Shown here in pieces: positions 7,846-16,063 of a stretch of 36,647 nt of DNA. A model generated the notes under the pieces. The model did not search any database. It was not told the DNA's origin and saw only the letters and a list, made by a program, of their open reading frames with translations. A program made the translations under genes and the position numbers. Each line of letters starts with the position of its first letter. Position 1 is the stretch's first letter. The stretch is from a virus: the IMG/VR virus record IMGVR_UViG_3300022836_000018, positions 1-36,647 of that record; one strand, given 5' to 3'.

Positions 7846-8131
7846 TTAATAACCTTCTTCGATGCCATCTAACCCGTCTGCAAATATTGCAGTGTCCGGG
7901 AGATCTGCTGATGATAATCCTATTTTCTTATTAAGAATGATATCGATAATTTTAACGGCAACATTTCTTGGATCGTTTAGACTTACCACAACCATCGGTT
8001 TCTTTAACAGCCTTGTTAACCTTAACCTTAACCTTTTCGGTGAGAATAGCATCAAGGTTTTTGTCGGCATCCGAATATTTGTTCTCGCAAACATTCATAA
8101 TGAGTTTGGAATATAATGATTTAAGATTCAT
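7846..8131 (-). pseudogene. Prohead core gene (position of T4 gene 68), frame broken
   Basis: From the ATG at 8131 the frame reads MNLKSLYSKLIMNVCENKYS and on through KYSDADKNLDAILTEKVKVKVNKAVKE, then runs into unlikely sequence and a stop. From about 8000 a second frame reads VVVSLNDPRNVAVKIIDIIL to the stop at 7846. The total of 286 bases is one more than a multiple of three; removing one base near the AAAGAAACC stretch would join the halves into about 94 residues. Position between gp21 and gp22 is that of a small prohead core protein (T4 has gene 68 near gp21). It may be a real mutation, a programmed +1 shift or a sequence error. The longer open frame starting at 8094 is misleading in its Arg/Leu-rich first half. 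Confidence 0.5.
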
Positions 8132-8139
8132 AATAATAA

Positions 8140-9900
8140 TTAGAGTTTCTTGATTGCATTAATGAAATTAATGACTTGTTCTTTAAGGAATTCTTGTTGA
8201 GCCTTCTTGGGAAGTTTGGAAATACTCTTTTCAAAATCAGCATAAACTGGTTCGAATAAACCGGATTCACCAACAAGCCATTTCTTAGATTCTAAGATAC
8301 CATTAACAAAGGCAGTTGGAACCGAGGGGTCAGCCACAACATCAACGGCAACCAGATGGATTTCCGAAACCATTGATTTACCACCCTTTTCGTCGAGCCG
8401 TCCAAGTGCTCTAGAAGATACACCCAACTTAACACCATCCATAATAAGTGACTTAACAATATTACCCATAGGAGTAGAAAGAATCTTAGATTTTCCTAAA
8501 AATATATTACCATCTTGTTTAAGTTCGGTAACAACATGGCAAACCCGTTCTAGGTTAACCGTTGCTGAATTTCCAGTCCAAAAGGACTTTCCGTTATCCA
8601 TGCAATAAAAATTTCCATGTTTTACTGTGACACAATAAACTCTCCCTGAAAAATCATCCACTGGTGTTATTTTTAAAAATCGAGAATCTAAATGGATATT
8701 ATTAGTGCTTGATATATTTAATTGATACAATATAGATTTATTTTCTGCCTTTATCAAACGACCCGCAAAGTAATAATCCGATTCTGCTTCAATCTCTCTA
8801 ATATTTCCACAACCGCCCGATTTGAATAAAATTTCATTCAAATCTAATATAAGCTGTTCTGATGTTGAAAACACATTTCGAAAATCGTATCCATCACAAT
8901 TTCCAAATCGACCATCTCCTAAATTAAACCAATATACCAATTCGTCCAATAATGTAGAATCTAAATTTTTAAATTCTTTTGCGATTTTTTTATTATAACA
9001 TGTTGTGCCAAAATTATTTTTAAGATATTCGGCTAATCGATAATCTAACAATTTAAAAATTGATGTGCCGCTATCGGTGATAGTTTCAGACCATTTCATT
9101 TCATCTGGAAATTCCGAAAGCATCTCTCTTATTTTTATAACAATGTCTGATTTCTTTTGAGTTATTCCCACAATCGTTTTTTCCGATTTTACAGTCCACC
9201 CCTCAGATAACCAAATTCCTAAAAATTTAACAAATGTTTCATATTTAATATAAGAATCGGTTTCTGGATTTATATTATATCTACCAACGTCCTTAATATT
9301 TTTTAACCCTTCTAATTTAAATAATTCGGGGGTTTCAGAAACCCAATTTCCTTGCTTTGGTATAGTCGAGTGGTTATATTTATTTCGATTATTATATAAT
9401 TCCTCGGCTGTGACGAAAGATGGTTTATTATATCGATCATAAACTAAAAATCTATGATTTGGAGTTACCTTTGTATCAATATTTCTACCTTTAATATGGT
9501 ATAATTTACCAGTATATGCGTCATCTATCTTTTTATCGATCTGATGTAATTCAATTTCGCGTGTATCTGGATTTAGAGAATAAACCATCTCTTCATTATC
9601 AATATCTTTCAAAAATTTCCAACCATCTCCCGTCAGAATTTTAGCTGTTTCAAGATGACAGTTCGGATGTTCAAGCTCACCAGTAGCTCGATTATTTTTA
9701 ATCATTTCCGTATTATATCTATCAACTTCTTTTACCATCTCTTCCAATGGATAAATTCTATTATTTCTATTAGCCAAATCAGCCATTAAAAATGGTCCTT
9801 GAATATGCATTGTCGAAGGCGTATTTCGATTTTTTTCTTCGATGAGATATTTTACATCGTAATTAGGTTGTTCGACTATAAGTTGAAAAGCATTTTCCAT
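8140..9900 (-). CDS. gp21: Prohead maturation protease gp21, interrupted by an intein
   Basis: The 586-residue precursor has an N-extein (1-80), an intein (81-444) and a C-extein (445-586). The spliced protein would have 222 residues, close to T4 gp21 (212). The exteins show the family S77 protease: RNNRIYP, the histidine motif GELEHPN (H78), NLERVCHVVTELKQDG, and GVSSRALG with the nucleophile serine candidates, then VDVVADPSVPTAFV. gp21 assembles inside the prohead and cuts gp22, gp23 and packaged proteins after (L/I)xE. The intein sits two residues after the conserved histidine, so unspliced protein should be inactive. A GATAAATA late box precedes the ATG by 16 bases. The spliced junction is N80-S445. 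Confidence 0.9.
   Translation of the reverse strand: MENAFQLIVEQPNYDVKYLIEEKNRNTPSTMHIQGPFLMADLANRNNRIYPLEEMVKEVDRYNTEMIKNNRATGELEHPNCHLETAKILTGDGWKFLKDIDNEEMVYSLNPDTREIELHQIDKKIDDAYTGKLYHIKGRNIDTKVTPNHRFLVYDRYNKPSFVTAEELYNNRNKYNHSTIPKQGNWVSETPELFKLEGLKNIKDVGRYNINPETDSYIKYETFVKFLGIWLSEGWTVKSEKTIVGITQKKSDIVIKIREMLSEFPDEMKWSETITDSGTSIFKLLDYRLAEYLKNNFGTTCYNKKIAKEFKNLDSTLLDELVYWFNLGDGRFGNCDGYDFRNVFSTSEQLILDLNEILFKSGGCGNIREIEAESDYYFAGRLIKAENKSILYQLNISSTNNIHLDSRFLKITPVDDFSGRVYCVTVKHGNFYCMDNGKSFWTGNSATVNLERVCHVVTELKQDGNIFLGKSKILSTPMGNIVKSLIMDGVKLGVSSRALGRLDEKGGKSMVSEIHLVAVDVVADPSVPTAFVNGILESKKWLVGESGLFEPVYADFEKSISKLPKKAQQEFLKEQVINFINAIKKL
8569..9660 (-). mobile_element. Intein with LAGLIDADG (DOD) homing domain inside gp21
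   Basis: A 364-residue in-frame insertion. It begins with Cys81 (CHLETAKILTGDGWKFLKDI, block A), has the block B TxxH motif TPNH at 146-149, and carries two DOD-type helices, FLGIWLSEG at 226-234 and LVYWFNLGDG at 321-330. It ends with block F VYCVTVKHGNFYC and Asn444 before Ser445. The penultimate residue is Gly443 instead of the usual His, a variation known among some inteins. Both the splicing and homing parts look intact. Its codon use and AT content resemble the rest of the phage. Confidence 0.92.
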
Positions 9901-9916
9901 GTGTATTGTTATAAAG

Positions 9917-9924
9917 TATTTATC
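9917..9924 (-). promoter_or_regulatory. Late-promoter-like octamer GATAAATA for gp21
   Basis: One mismatch from TATAAATA; 16 bases before the ATG at 9900, the longest spacing in the series. Confidence 0.55.
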
Positions 9925-9963
9925 ATATATGTTTACAATATCTAATATTTGTGAGATATTATT

Positions 9964-9971
9964 AATAAGTA
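9964..9971 (+). promoter_or_regulatory. Late-promoter-like octamer AATAAGTA for the 9977 gene
   Basis: Two mismatches from TATAAATA, five bases before the ATG at 9977. With T4 geometry transcription would start at or next to the ATG. Confidence 0.5.
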
Positions 9972-9976
9972 ATATT

Positions 9977-10396
9977 ATGAAAGACGACGATAGCCTTATT
10001 TTAGAATCACTTTATATCAAAGTTAATGAATATTACCATGATGATGGTGGTAATGCATCTAATCCTTATACAGTAACGATTGAGGATCAGGCTATGGTTG
10101 TGATCAACGGTGACGAATACTATGGTATCGGTGATGTTGAAGTATCTTGGGAATCAACTCCTGAACAAAAACAAACTTATACAGATCCGGGTATACCAGC
10201 TAGTGTCGAAATTTTGGATTTCGATTTTGATGAAAATTTCAGAATTGTTAAAGTTGATGAAGTTTCTGGTAACGAAATTCCTATTACACCTGAAATGGTT
10301 GGTGAGCATGTATATATTCGTTTATTAAGAGCACTTAAAGCCGAAGCCGAGGCTTATGCATCCAACAAGACTGAACAATACGTTCAATCTGTTTAA
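9977..10396 (+). CDS. Putative head-internal protein, 139 residues
   Basis: Starts MKDDDSLILE followed by SLYIKVNEYY: a short leader ending in ILE then Ser, matching the gp21 cleavage rule. The frame is open further upstream to 9899, but the added residues overlap the gp21 promoter and the late-type box, so 9977 is chosen. The rest is acidic (VEILDFDFDENFRIVKVDEV) with predicted beta strands, and is not recognised. It is the only plus-strand gene inside the minus-strand head block and overlaps the 3' end of gp4 by four bases. Capsid packaging is inference. Confidence 0.7.
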   Translation: MKDDDSLILESLYIKVNEYYHDDGGNASNPYTVTIEDQAMVVINGDEYYGIGDVEVSWESTPEQKQTYTDPGIPASVEILDFDFDENFRIVKVDEVSGNEIPITPEMVGEHVYIRLLRALKAEAEAYASNKTEQYVQSV

Positions 10397-10848
10397 ACTG
10401 TTAAATGTTTATCGGTTAAAATGATAAATTTATAACCTTTTTGTTTGGCATACTGTTCAGCAGCTTGCCATTTGGCATTATTGACTGCCCATGTATAACT
10501 TTCATACATAATAGTCTTCTTGGCCTTACGTGGTGTAATGATCGGTGCCATAGTTTGTCTTTCGGGCTTAACTTCGATCAAAAATTTTTGGTTAGATCCA
10601 TCGGTTCTACGCATTTCACACACTAAATCTATAAAATACCGATGTATTTTACCGTCTGGTCCTTGATATGGAACCACTACGCTTTCCGAACCCCAGGTTA
10701 ACACGTTAGAATTATTATCCATCCACCTAAATGCCTTTATTTCCAAACCTGATCGGTAAATTATGGGGATAGACCCCTTATATTTTTCAGGATGTTGAGC
10801 ATTATAAATCCCTTGTTTATATTTGGGATTTTTTCTAAGATTTTTCAT
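10393..10848 (-). CDS. gp4: Head completion protein gp4 (nuclease-like fold)
   Basis: The 151-residue protein matches T4 gp4 (150) along its whole length: YRSGLEIKAFRWMDNNSNVL, WGSESVVVPYQGPDGK, RRYFIDLVCE-type strand, FLIEVKPERQT, then YTWAVNNAKWQAAEQYAKQK and YKFIILT. The E...D...ExK arrangement (GLE, FID, IEVK) is that of TnsA/PD-(D/E)XK nucleases. gp4 is needed to complete DNA-filled heads before tail joining. The ATG overlaps the TGA of the preceding nuclease-like reading frame (ATGA), indicating translational coupling. Confidence 0.9.
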   Translation of the reverse strand: MKNLRKNPKYKQGIYNAQHPEKYKGSIPIIYRSGLEIKAFRWMDNNSNVLTWGSESVVVPYQGPDGKIHRYFIDLVCEMRRTDGSNQKFLIEVKPERQTMAPIITPRKAKKTIMYESYTWAVNNAKWQAAEQYAKQKGYKFIILTDKHLTV

Positions 10849-11052
10849 TTGAGTAAATTATTTTTATCAACAATTACTAATAGATTATATCCAGCGTCTC
10901 TAGTTTTTTTTAAATTTTTTATTATTTAAGTATCTATTTAGGTTGAGTGTATATTTTGATTTAATTTCTATAACGGTATTTAACATTTTAACATAAAAAT
11001 CGGGATAATAATGTTTGTGTTTTACTTCTGTATCACATCCGCTTAAAATCAT
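10845..11052 (-). pseudogene. Small PD-(D/E)XK/Vsr-type nuclease-like gene, frameshifted
   Basis: The ATG at 11052 overlaps the stop of the neck gene (ATGA). The frame reads MILSGCDTEVKHKHYYPDFY, then IEIKSKYTLNLNRYLNNKKF, and stops at a TAG just after a run of eight A (T8 on the plus strand, 10904-10911). In the next frame the sequence continues TRDAGYNLLVIVDKNNLLK to a TGA that overlaps the gp4 ATG. Removing one A gives 68 residues. YYPDFY plus IEIKS plus the GYN...VDKN ending are the C-terminal core seen in phage Vsr-like endonucleases. Perfect coupling at both ends suggests a gene recently intact, slippage expression, or a homopolymer sequencing error. Confidence 0.65.
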
Positions 11053-11909
11053 GCACAGAAAAATCTAGGTGGTTCAGCATCATAACCGCTGGTTATCATT
11101 TGAGCTTCTAATGCTTCCTTTTCTTTGATACCTTGTTGGAAAATATCACTATAATTGACTTGTTGACCACCAAATAAAATTGTTCCCGTATATTTTCCAC
11201 GAATATATCCAATATTTTCTTTGACAAGTGCCATTGTATATTTCCAAACCCACAATTGAGGGACAATTTCTTTAATAGGTTTAAGAATTTTACACCCAAC
11301 CACCCCAAAATAAGGATTTCCACTTTGACTGGGTTCTGGTATAACTCTTAGTACTTGTTCTTCTGGATAAAATCTAATATATGGTGTCATACCTAACAAT
11401 TTTTCACGAGTATCCAACCAAGATTTAAGCATGTGCCATGTGACAAGATCATATCCCATATTACCCAACAGATGACCGAAATACGCTTGTTGTGCAATAG
11501 TGTTTTCGATTGTGAACAAAGTATTGACACCTGAGTTGTTACCTTGTTCGAACGAATGGACTTCGACAACTTTGCGATATTCGTTCATATCATAATCCCA
11601 CCCAGAACTCAATTGGGTAGTCCCGGTCTGCATTAAATTAGGCGTTATATTGATTAGTTTACCAATTTCCAGTCCATATCCTCTTTGATATAGATCTGAT
11701 CGAAATATTAAGAATTCCTCGGTTAATCCAGCGAATTTGGTGAAAAATTCACACGCCATATCGATACATTCATAGATCTGTTCATTTGCGGCTTCTACAT
11801 CAATCATAGGTTCTCCTAAAGATCGTCTAACACGTTGAGCTAACAGTTCATAGCTAGTAATCCTTGGTGAGAACGTTGTTGATCCAAAATTGGTTGGTAA
11901 TACAGACAT
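11049..11909 (-). CDS. gp13: Neck protein, gp13-like
   Basis: The 286-residue protein begins with a segment ITSYELLAQRVRRSLGEPMI, then DVEAANEQIYECIDMACEFF, the helical pattern of T4-like gp13 neck proteins (T4 gp13 has 309 residues). Later it has WDYDMNEYRKVVEVHSFEQG and a C-terminal helical region. gp13 with gp14 closes the packaged head and accepts the tail. It follows gp20 by 20 bases on the same strand and has a CATAAGTA late-type box nine bases before its ATG. The assignment to gp13 rather than another connector protein is moderately sure; gp14 is not seen in the window. Confidence 0.6.
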   Translation of the reverse strand: MSVLPTNFGSTTFSPRITSYELLAQRVRRSLGEPMIDVEAANEQIYECIDMACEFFTKFAGLTEEFLIFRSDLYQRGYGLEIGKLINITPNLMQTGTTQLSSGWDYDMNEYRKVVEVHSFEQGNNSGVNTLFTIENTIAQQAYFGHLLGNMGYDLVTWHMLKSWLDTREKLLGMTPYIRFYPEEQVLRVIPEPSQSGNPYFGVVGCKILKPIKEIVPQLWVWKYTMALVKENIGYIRGKYTGTILFGGQQVNYSDIFQQGIKEKEALEAQMITSGYDAEPPRFFCA

Positions 11910-11918
11910 ATTAATAAT

Positions 11919-11926
11919 TACTTATG
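11919..11926 (-). promoter_or_regulatory. Late-promoter-like octamer CATAAGTA for the gp13-like gene
   Basis: Two mismatches from TATAAATA, nine bases before the ATG at 11909. It lies just at the 3' end of gp20. Confidence 0.5.
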
Positions 11927-11929
11927 ATG

Positions 11930-13804
11930 TTATAGATCTTCTTCAGGATCTTCTTCATCATTTTCTAATGGTTCGGTCCCTACCGGAAAATTTCCACCTT
12001 CTACTGGTACGTCACCGGGAGCACCAAATTCGGGAATTGCTGATCCCATCTCGGAACCCGCGCCCGTTCCATCAGGAGGAACACCCATTCCACCACCTTC
12101 TGGGCCTCCACCACCTTCTAATCCTTCTTGGGCATCAGCCATTGCCTCTAAATGATCTCTCCAATTTGGCCCCATTTGACCAATTTGCATCAATTCCCAT
12201 TGTAGGGCAGCATCTTTACGCAACCATGCCATATTTTCAGAAATCTTATCATCGGTAAGACCAAGATAATATCTCTGTGCAAAGGTTTTCGAGATTGATT
12301 CGTTTTGAGCCATGTTCGAGAAATTGTTATATTTCAAATCAAACAATTGTTGCTGTCTTATTGCAAAATAACTAGATGGTGGTGTAAATTCTAAATCAAA
12401 ATTAGATTCATGTAGTCCGTATTCTTTCCACCAATCTCTAAGTTTTAAATGAGTGACAAATGACGCTTTAAATCCTTGAGCAAATGCTCGTTGAATTCTA
12501 ATGATAAATTTGGCAAATCTAAGCTCTTCTCGCAAGATTTCTGCGCCATCGCTAAAACTTTGCTCTGGGTTTAGTCTGCTAGTAGGAACTTTTAAAGATT
12601 GATAAAGTTTTTTAACGAAATATTGCAAGTCGGCTAGTTCGCCTAATGATCCACCACCCGGAAGTGACTCAACGTTAGACCCATCTTCACCTTTTCTTCG
12701 AGCAAACCAATAATCATCCAACATGGACATAGGTTCGTATACATTAGACGCACCGGGAGACTGGCTCGACCCGTCATAAGATTTTCTATTCCTATACTGA
12801 TGCATCATCTGTTTAATATATGCTTCTGCCTTTGCTGGTGGCAATGTTCCAACGTCGATAGTGAATTTCAATCGTTCTGGTGCTCTAACCATTCGATAAA
12901 TGATAATAGCATCTTCGATGAGTGAAACTTGCTTGTAGGCTCTACGACAATTCTCTAAAAATGGAATTCTGATTGTAAAATCTTCATTCCATATACCAGA
13001 ATGGATATATGTAATTTGTTTTCCTTCTAACGTTAAGATCTGTTGTTGTAAAGAATTAACCGGATTGGTATTCTTCATGTTCGGTGGAACATTTGGATTG
13101 GATTGAATATCAACAGGCTTTTGAAATAAGAAATTTTGAATTACCGTGTTTTGAACATTGTCATATACTGGATTGATAAGATCTCCGGGAACTGTTATTG
13201 CACCAACAATGCCAAGATTGGTTTTTTCTTCATGAATAACATTTTCAAAGAAGACTTCTCCCTCAGTAAGCCAATTTCTACAGTAAGCCCAACCCTTTCT
13301 TTGGATTTCAAAAATATTAATGAATCGATAGAATTCTTTTTCGATCTCTGAGCGTTCTTCGGACTCTATCTTGTTAAAATTGTTAAACTTGATTGAAATA
13401 GCTCGTCCATTATCATCAATATTAACAAAGTCATCGCAAATTTCATCCAAACAATCAGAAACTTCTGCAAATGCGGCCATTCTTCGATATTCCGATAACC
13501 TACGTGGTTTATCGGTGTCCAAAGCGGCGTAAATATACTGATGATATCCTTTATCGGTATTAAATGCACTAGGAGAGAATTGATCCTGCCAAGACTGATC
13601 CATATAAGGACCAGTGATGACAGATTGCCTCATTATTTTGGCTTCACGATTCTTAGTTAATCTACTAAATAACTCATATTTTGGATTATTTTCATCAACG
13701 TCCTGAACAATCTCAGCATAAGGCAATTTTTGTAGTAAACTTGAGACGAACCCTCTACCTTGATCTGTTTTTCCGCCAGCCTGTGAAAATGCGTTTGATG
13801 CCAT
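11930..13804 (-). CDS. gp20: Portal vertex protein gp20
   Basis: The 624-residue portal has the T4 gp20 signature (T4: 524). Seen are ENNPKYELFSRLTKNREAKI, YIYAALDTDKPRRLSEYRRM, AAFAEVSDCLDEICDD, RRAYKQVSLIEDAIIIYRMV, RAPERLKFTIDVGTLPPAKA, YWFARRKGEDGSNVESLPGG and LKVPTSRLN. The last 60 residues are an unusual Gly/Pro/Glu-rich tail (EGLEGGGGPEGGGMGV and on), ending in acidic EDPEEDL. The portal nucleates prohead assembly and is the DNA channel. A GATAAATA late-type box lies nine bases before the ATG. No Shine-Dalgarno is present. Confidence 0.96.
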   Translation of the reverse strand: MASNAFSQAGGKTDQGRGFVSSLLQKLPYAEIVQDVDENNPKYELFSRLTKNREAKIMRQSVITGPYMDQSWQDQFSPSAFNTDKGYHQYIYAALDTDKPRRLSEYRRMAAFAEVSDCLDEICDDFVNIDDNGRAISIKFNNFNKIESEERSEIEKEFYRFINIFEIQRKGWAYCRNWLTEGEVFFENVIHEEKTNLGIVGAITVPGDLINPVYDNVQNTVIQNFLFQKPVDIQSNPNVPPNMKNTNPVNSLQQQILTLEGKQITYIHSGIWNEDFTIRIPFLENCRRAYKQVSLIEDAIIIYRMVRAPERLKFTIDVGTLPPAKAEAYIKQMMHQYRNRKSYDGSSQSPGASNVYEPMSMLDDYWFARRKGEDGSNVESLPGGGSLGELADLQYFVKKLYQSLKVPTSRLNPEQSFSDGAEILREELRFAKFIIRIQRAFAQGFKASFVTHLKLRDWWKEYGLHESNFDLEFTPPSSYFAIRQQQLFDLKYNNFSNMAQNESISKTFAQRYYLGLTDDKISENMAWLRKDAALQWELMQIGQMGPNWRDHLEAMADAQEGLEGGGGPEGGGMGVPPDGTGAGSEMGSAIPEFGAPGDVPVEGGNFPVGTEPLENDEEDPEEDL

Positions 13805-13813
13805 GTTATAATA

Positions 13814-13821
13814 TATTTATC
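13814..13821 (-). promoter_or_regulatory. Late-promoter-like octamer GATAAATA for gp20
   Basis: One mismatch from TATAAATA, nine bases before the ATG at 13804. Confidence 0.6.
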
Positions 13822-13842
13822 GATTTATTCTATAAATCCAAT

Positions 13843-16062
13843 TTATTGAGAATATTTTGGGAATTCGGAAAAATCTGCTTTTTTTATAGGATATGTACTC
13901 CCCAATTCTAAAGCCTTTTCATATAATATATCATAATAATATGATAATAACCCACCAATTCCAAAATTCGAAAACATAGATAACCCAAATAGTATATAGT
14001 CATCATTAACTATAAATCCTTCCGGTGAGCTACTATCACCACCAACTAACGCACCACCATTCCCAGAATATCCGAAACATTGCCAATTATCTGTTCTAGA
14101 TGTACCGCTTACACTTGTTGGAAATGTCATACGATATCGCACTGGTGCGTATTTATGATCTTGGGTACCGTTCACCCCATTGATAGAAAACGAATTCGGT
14201 AGATATAAGTTCCAATCAGGTGGTAATAACGTAGCTGGTTGTATATCAGAACTTATAGCACTTAATAATTTAGCTATAACTATGTCTCCACCAAAATATG
14301 ATCCATCGTATCCTATAGTATTAGCCGACGATGTTATATATCCCGTATGAGCTGCACCAGCAGAACTTCTCCATGTAATAGTCACAGGAAATGCTAAATT
14401 TGATTGGTAATGGCGAGAAAATATACATATATCAGGAGATATTAAAGTTGCTCTACTACGACTATTACTGGTGGTATTATTTTTACCTATAGAATAGAAG
14501 GACATATCGACATCAGCCATCCAATGATTAATATTTCTTTGAGAATATGTGTTAGATGTGTAATAAGACATTTGTGGATGAAAATTGTATAACGGGACAA
14601 ATGCTGATGATGCTTTACCAACTAATCGTTTTTGCACTTCATTATCTATATGATATGCTAAAGAATTAGAATCGAATAGAACATTGGATGATGATGGGAT
14701 ACCAAATATCATCGATTCATCGGTGATATTATAAATATGATCCCCCATAGGAGACCCTGATAAATATATATTAAATAACCCATTATCAGTAGATATTACT
14801 CTATAATCATCCGATATGATCACAGGACCACTTATACCAAAATATAATGATTCTAATGATAATAAATTATCAATATTAAAGGATGAAATATTCCAAGATT
14901 TACCATATATTAATAAATCTTGATACATATCCAGATATGATGATGTTGTTATATATGAACTAGTTACAGGATTTATTAAACTTAGATATATATATGGTGT
15001 ATAATAGGTATACGAAGTCAACGGTATCAAATAAGTTAAAACATTGGTCCCAAAATCAGCAGATATCCCAAAATATCCCGAGTCTACGGCTCGATAACGT
15101 CCATCAACACTCGTAACAGGACCATTGAATGACATATCAACGATATCGATATCCAAGGTCATAACACTAATAGTGGTGTATAAGGTTTCTACCGATCCTA
15201 TAGGTGGGTTATCAAATACTATATTTTCCAACTGCTCTGTTAACACATTTTCCAACTGTTCGGTTAAAATAGTTCCATCGAAATTATATACGAAATAATC
15301 AGTCGATATATATTTACCAATTTGATAAATATCATCAATAAAATTGGATGATATTGTTTGCATTGTTAAATCTATATCATTAACAAATTCAAAAAACGTT
15401 GCTGATATTGTAACTCCGCCACTAGTCCATGATGTTATTTTACCACTTTGATCAACATTTATAATATTGGAATCATCCGTTGACCAAACGATATTAGGAA
15501 TATCGTTACCAAAATAATCCACAACTTTTAAATTATAATATTTTCCTAAATGTTGTGTATTGAATCCTTTTGAGTAATAATCAATTCCTTGATAATCAAC
15601 TAATATAATAAGAAGTGGATTTATAGGATCATCGAAATCGCTATTAATTATGATTCCATCGACCCATGGATTTTGTATATCAACGGCTCCCACATACGAA
15701 CTGATAAATGGCATTCTACTATCAATTGTTAATTTCCCATAACCCGCTTCGTTTTCTATAATCACATCGATATATCCAACAGTTTTGGGGGTTTGAGGTA
15801 AATTGAATGATATAATATTCTCCGACGAAATTTCAAATTCTGGAACAATAATGGCGTCGAATGATGGATATGCTAGATGTTGCTTCAATTTACGAGACGA
15901 AAATGGATCAAATGTTGTTACATTTTCAAACATGTCAATATTCGACCCACTCACATATAAATTTCTTATATCTAAAAATCGTTTTCCATATATTTTTAGA
16001 TATATACTCGATGGTGGTGTATTATTACCAACATTAAAGTGGTATGGATATACTTTTCTCAT
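13843..16062 (-). CDS. Large putative structural protein with TIG/Ig-like domains
   Basis: The 739-residue protein is not recognised as a T4 homologue. Residues about 18-115 (IYLKIYGKRFLDIRNLYVSG to GYIDVIIENEAGYGKLT) resemble an IPT/TIG beta-sandwich. Residues about 150-222 (IVWSTDDSNIINVDQSGKIT, then GGVTISATF) resemble a BIG2 Ig-like domain. A tandem octapeptide LTEQLENV/LTEQLENI follows near residue 270. The remainder is Ser/Tyr/Ile-rich beta sequence, ending in a Gly-rich segment. It lies between gp15 and gp20, where T4 has neck and sheath genes, and starts two bases after the gp15 stop. A collar, whisker or tail decoration role is inferred from composition and position only. Confidence 0.8.
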   Translation of the reverse strand: MRKVYPYHFNVGNNTPPSSIYLKIYGKRFLDIRNLYVSGSNIDMFENVTTFDPFSSRKLKQHLAYPSFDAIIVPEFEISSENIISFNLPQTPKTVGYIDVIIENEAGYGKLTIDSRMPFISSYVGAVDIQNPWVDGIIINSDFDDPINPLLIILVDYQGIDYYSKGFNTQHLGKYYNLKVVDYFGNDIPNIVWSTDDSNIINVDQSGKITSWTSGGVTISATFFEFVNDIDLTMQTISSNFIDDIYQIGKYISTDYFVYNFDGTILTEQLENVLTEQLENIVFDNPPIGSVETLYTTISVMTLDIDIVDMSFNGPVTSVDGRYRAVDSGYFGISADFGTNVLTYLIPLTSYTYYTPYIYLSLINPVTSSYITTSSYLDMYQDLLIYGKSWNISSFNIDNLLSLESLYFGISGPVIISDDYRVISTDNGLFNIYLSGSPMGDHIYNITDESMIFGIPSSSNVLFDSNSLAYHIDNEVQKRLVGKASSAFVPLYNFHPQMSYYTSNTYSQRNINHWMADVDMSFYSIGKNNTTSNSRSRATLISPDICIFSRHYQSNLAFPVTITWRSSAGAAHTGYITSSANTIGYDGSYFGGDIVIAKLLSAISSDIQPATLLPPDWNLYLPNSFSINGVNGTQDHKYAPVRYRMTFPTSVSGTSRTDNWQCFGYSGNGGALVGGDSSSPEGFIVNDDYILFGLSMFSNFGIGGLLSYYYDILYEKALELGSTYPIKKADFSEFPKYSQ

Positions 16063-16063
16063 A

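Noticed and set aside
7846-8094. The continuous 82-residue frame at the gp68 position as the true protein
   Set aside because: Its first half is Arg/Leu-rich shadow sequence; the other frame from 8131 looks like real coding DNA there, so a broken gene is more likely.
9899-9976. Start of the internal-protein gene at 9899
   Set aside because: The extra residues lie over the gp21 promoter and upstream of the AATAAGTA box; the conserved leader pattern begins at 9977.
10900-10915. A classic -1 frameshift site (A AAA AAC) in the nuclease-like gene
   Set aside because: The heptamer is present, but a -1 shift leads quickly to a stop. The meaningful continuation is in the +1 frame, so programmed -1 shifting is not supported.
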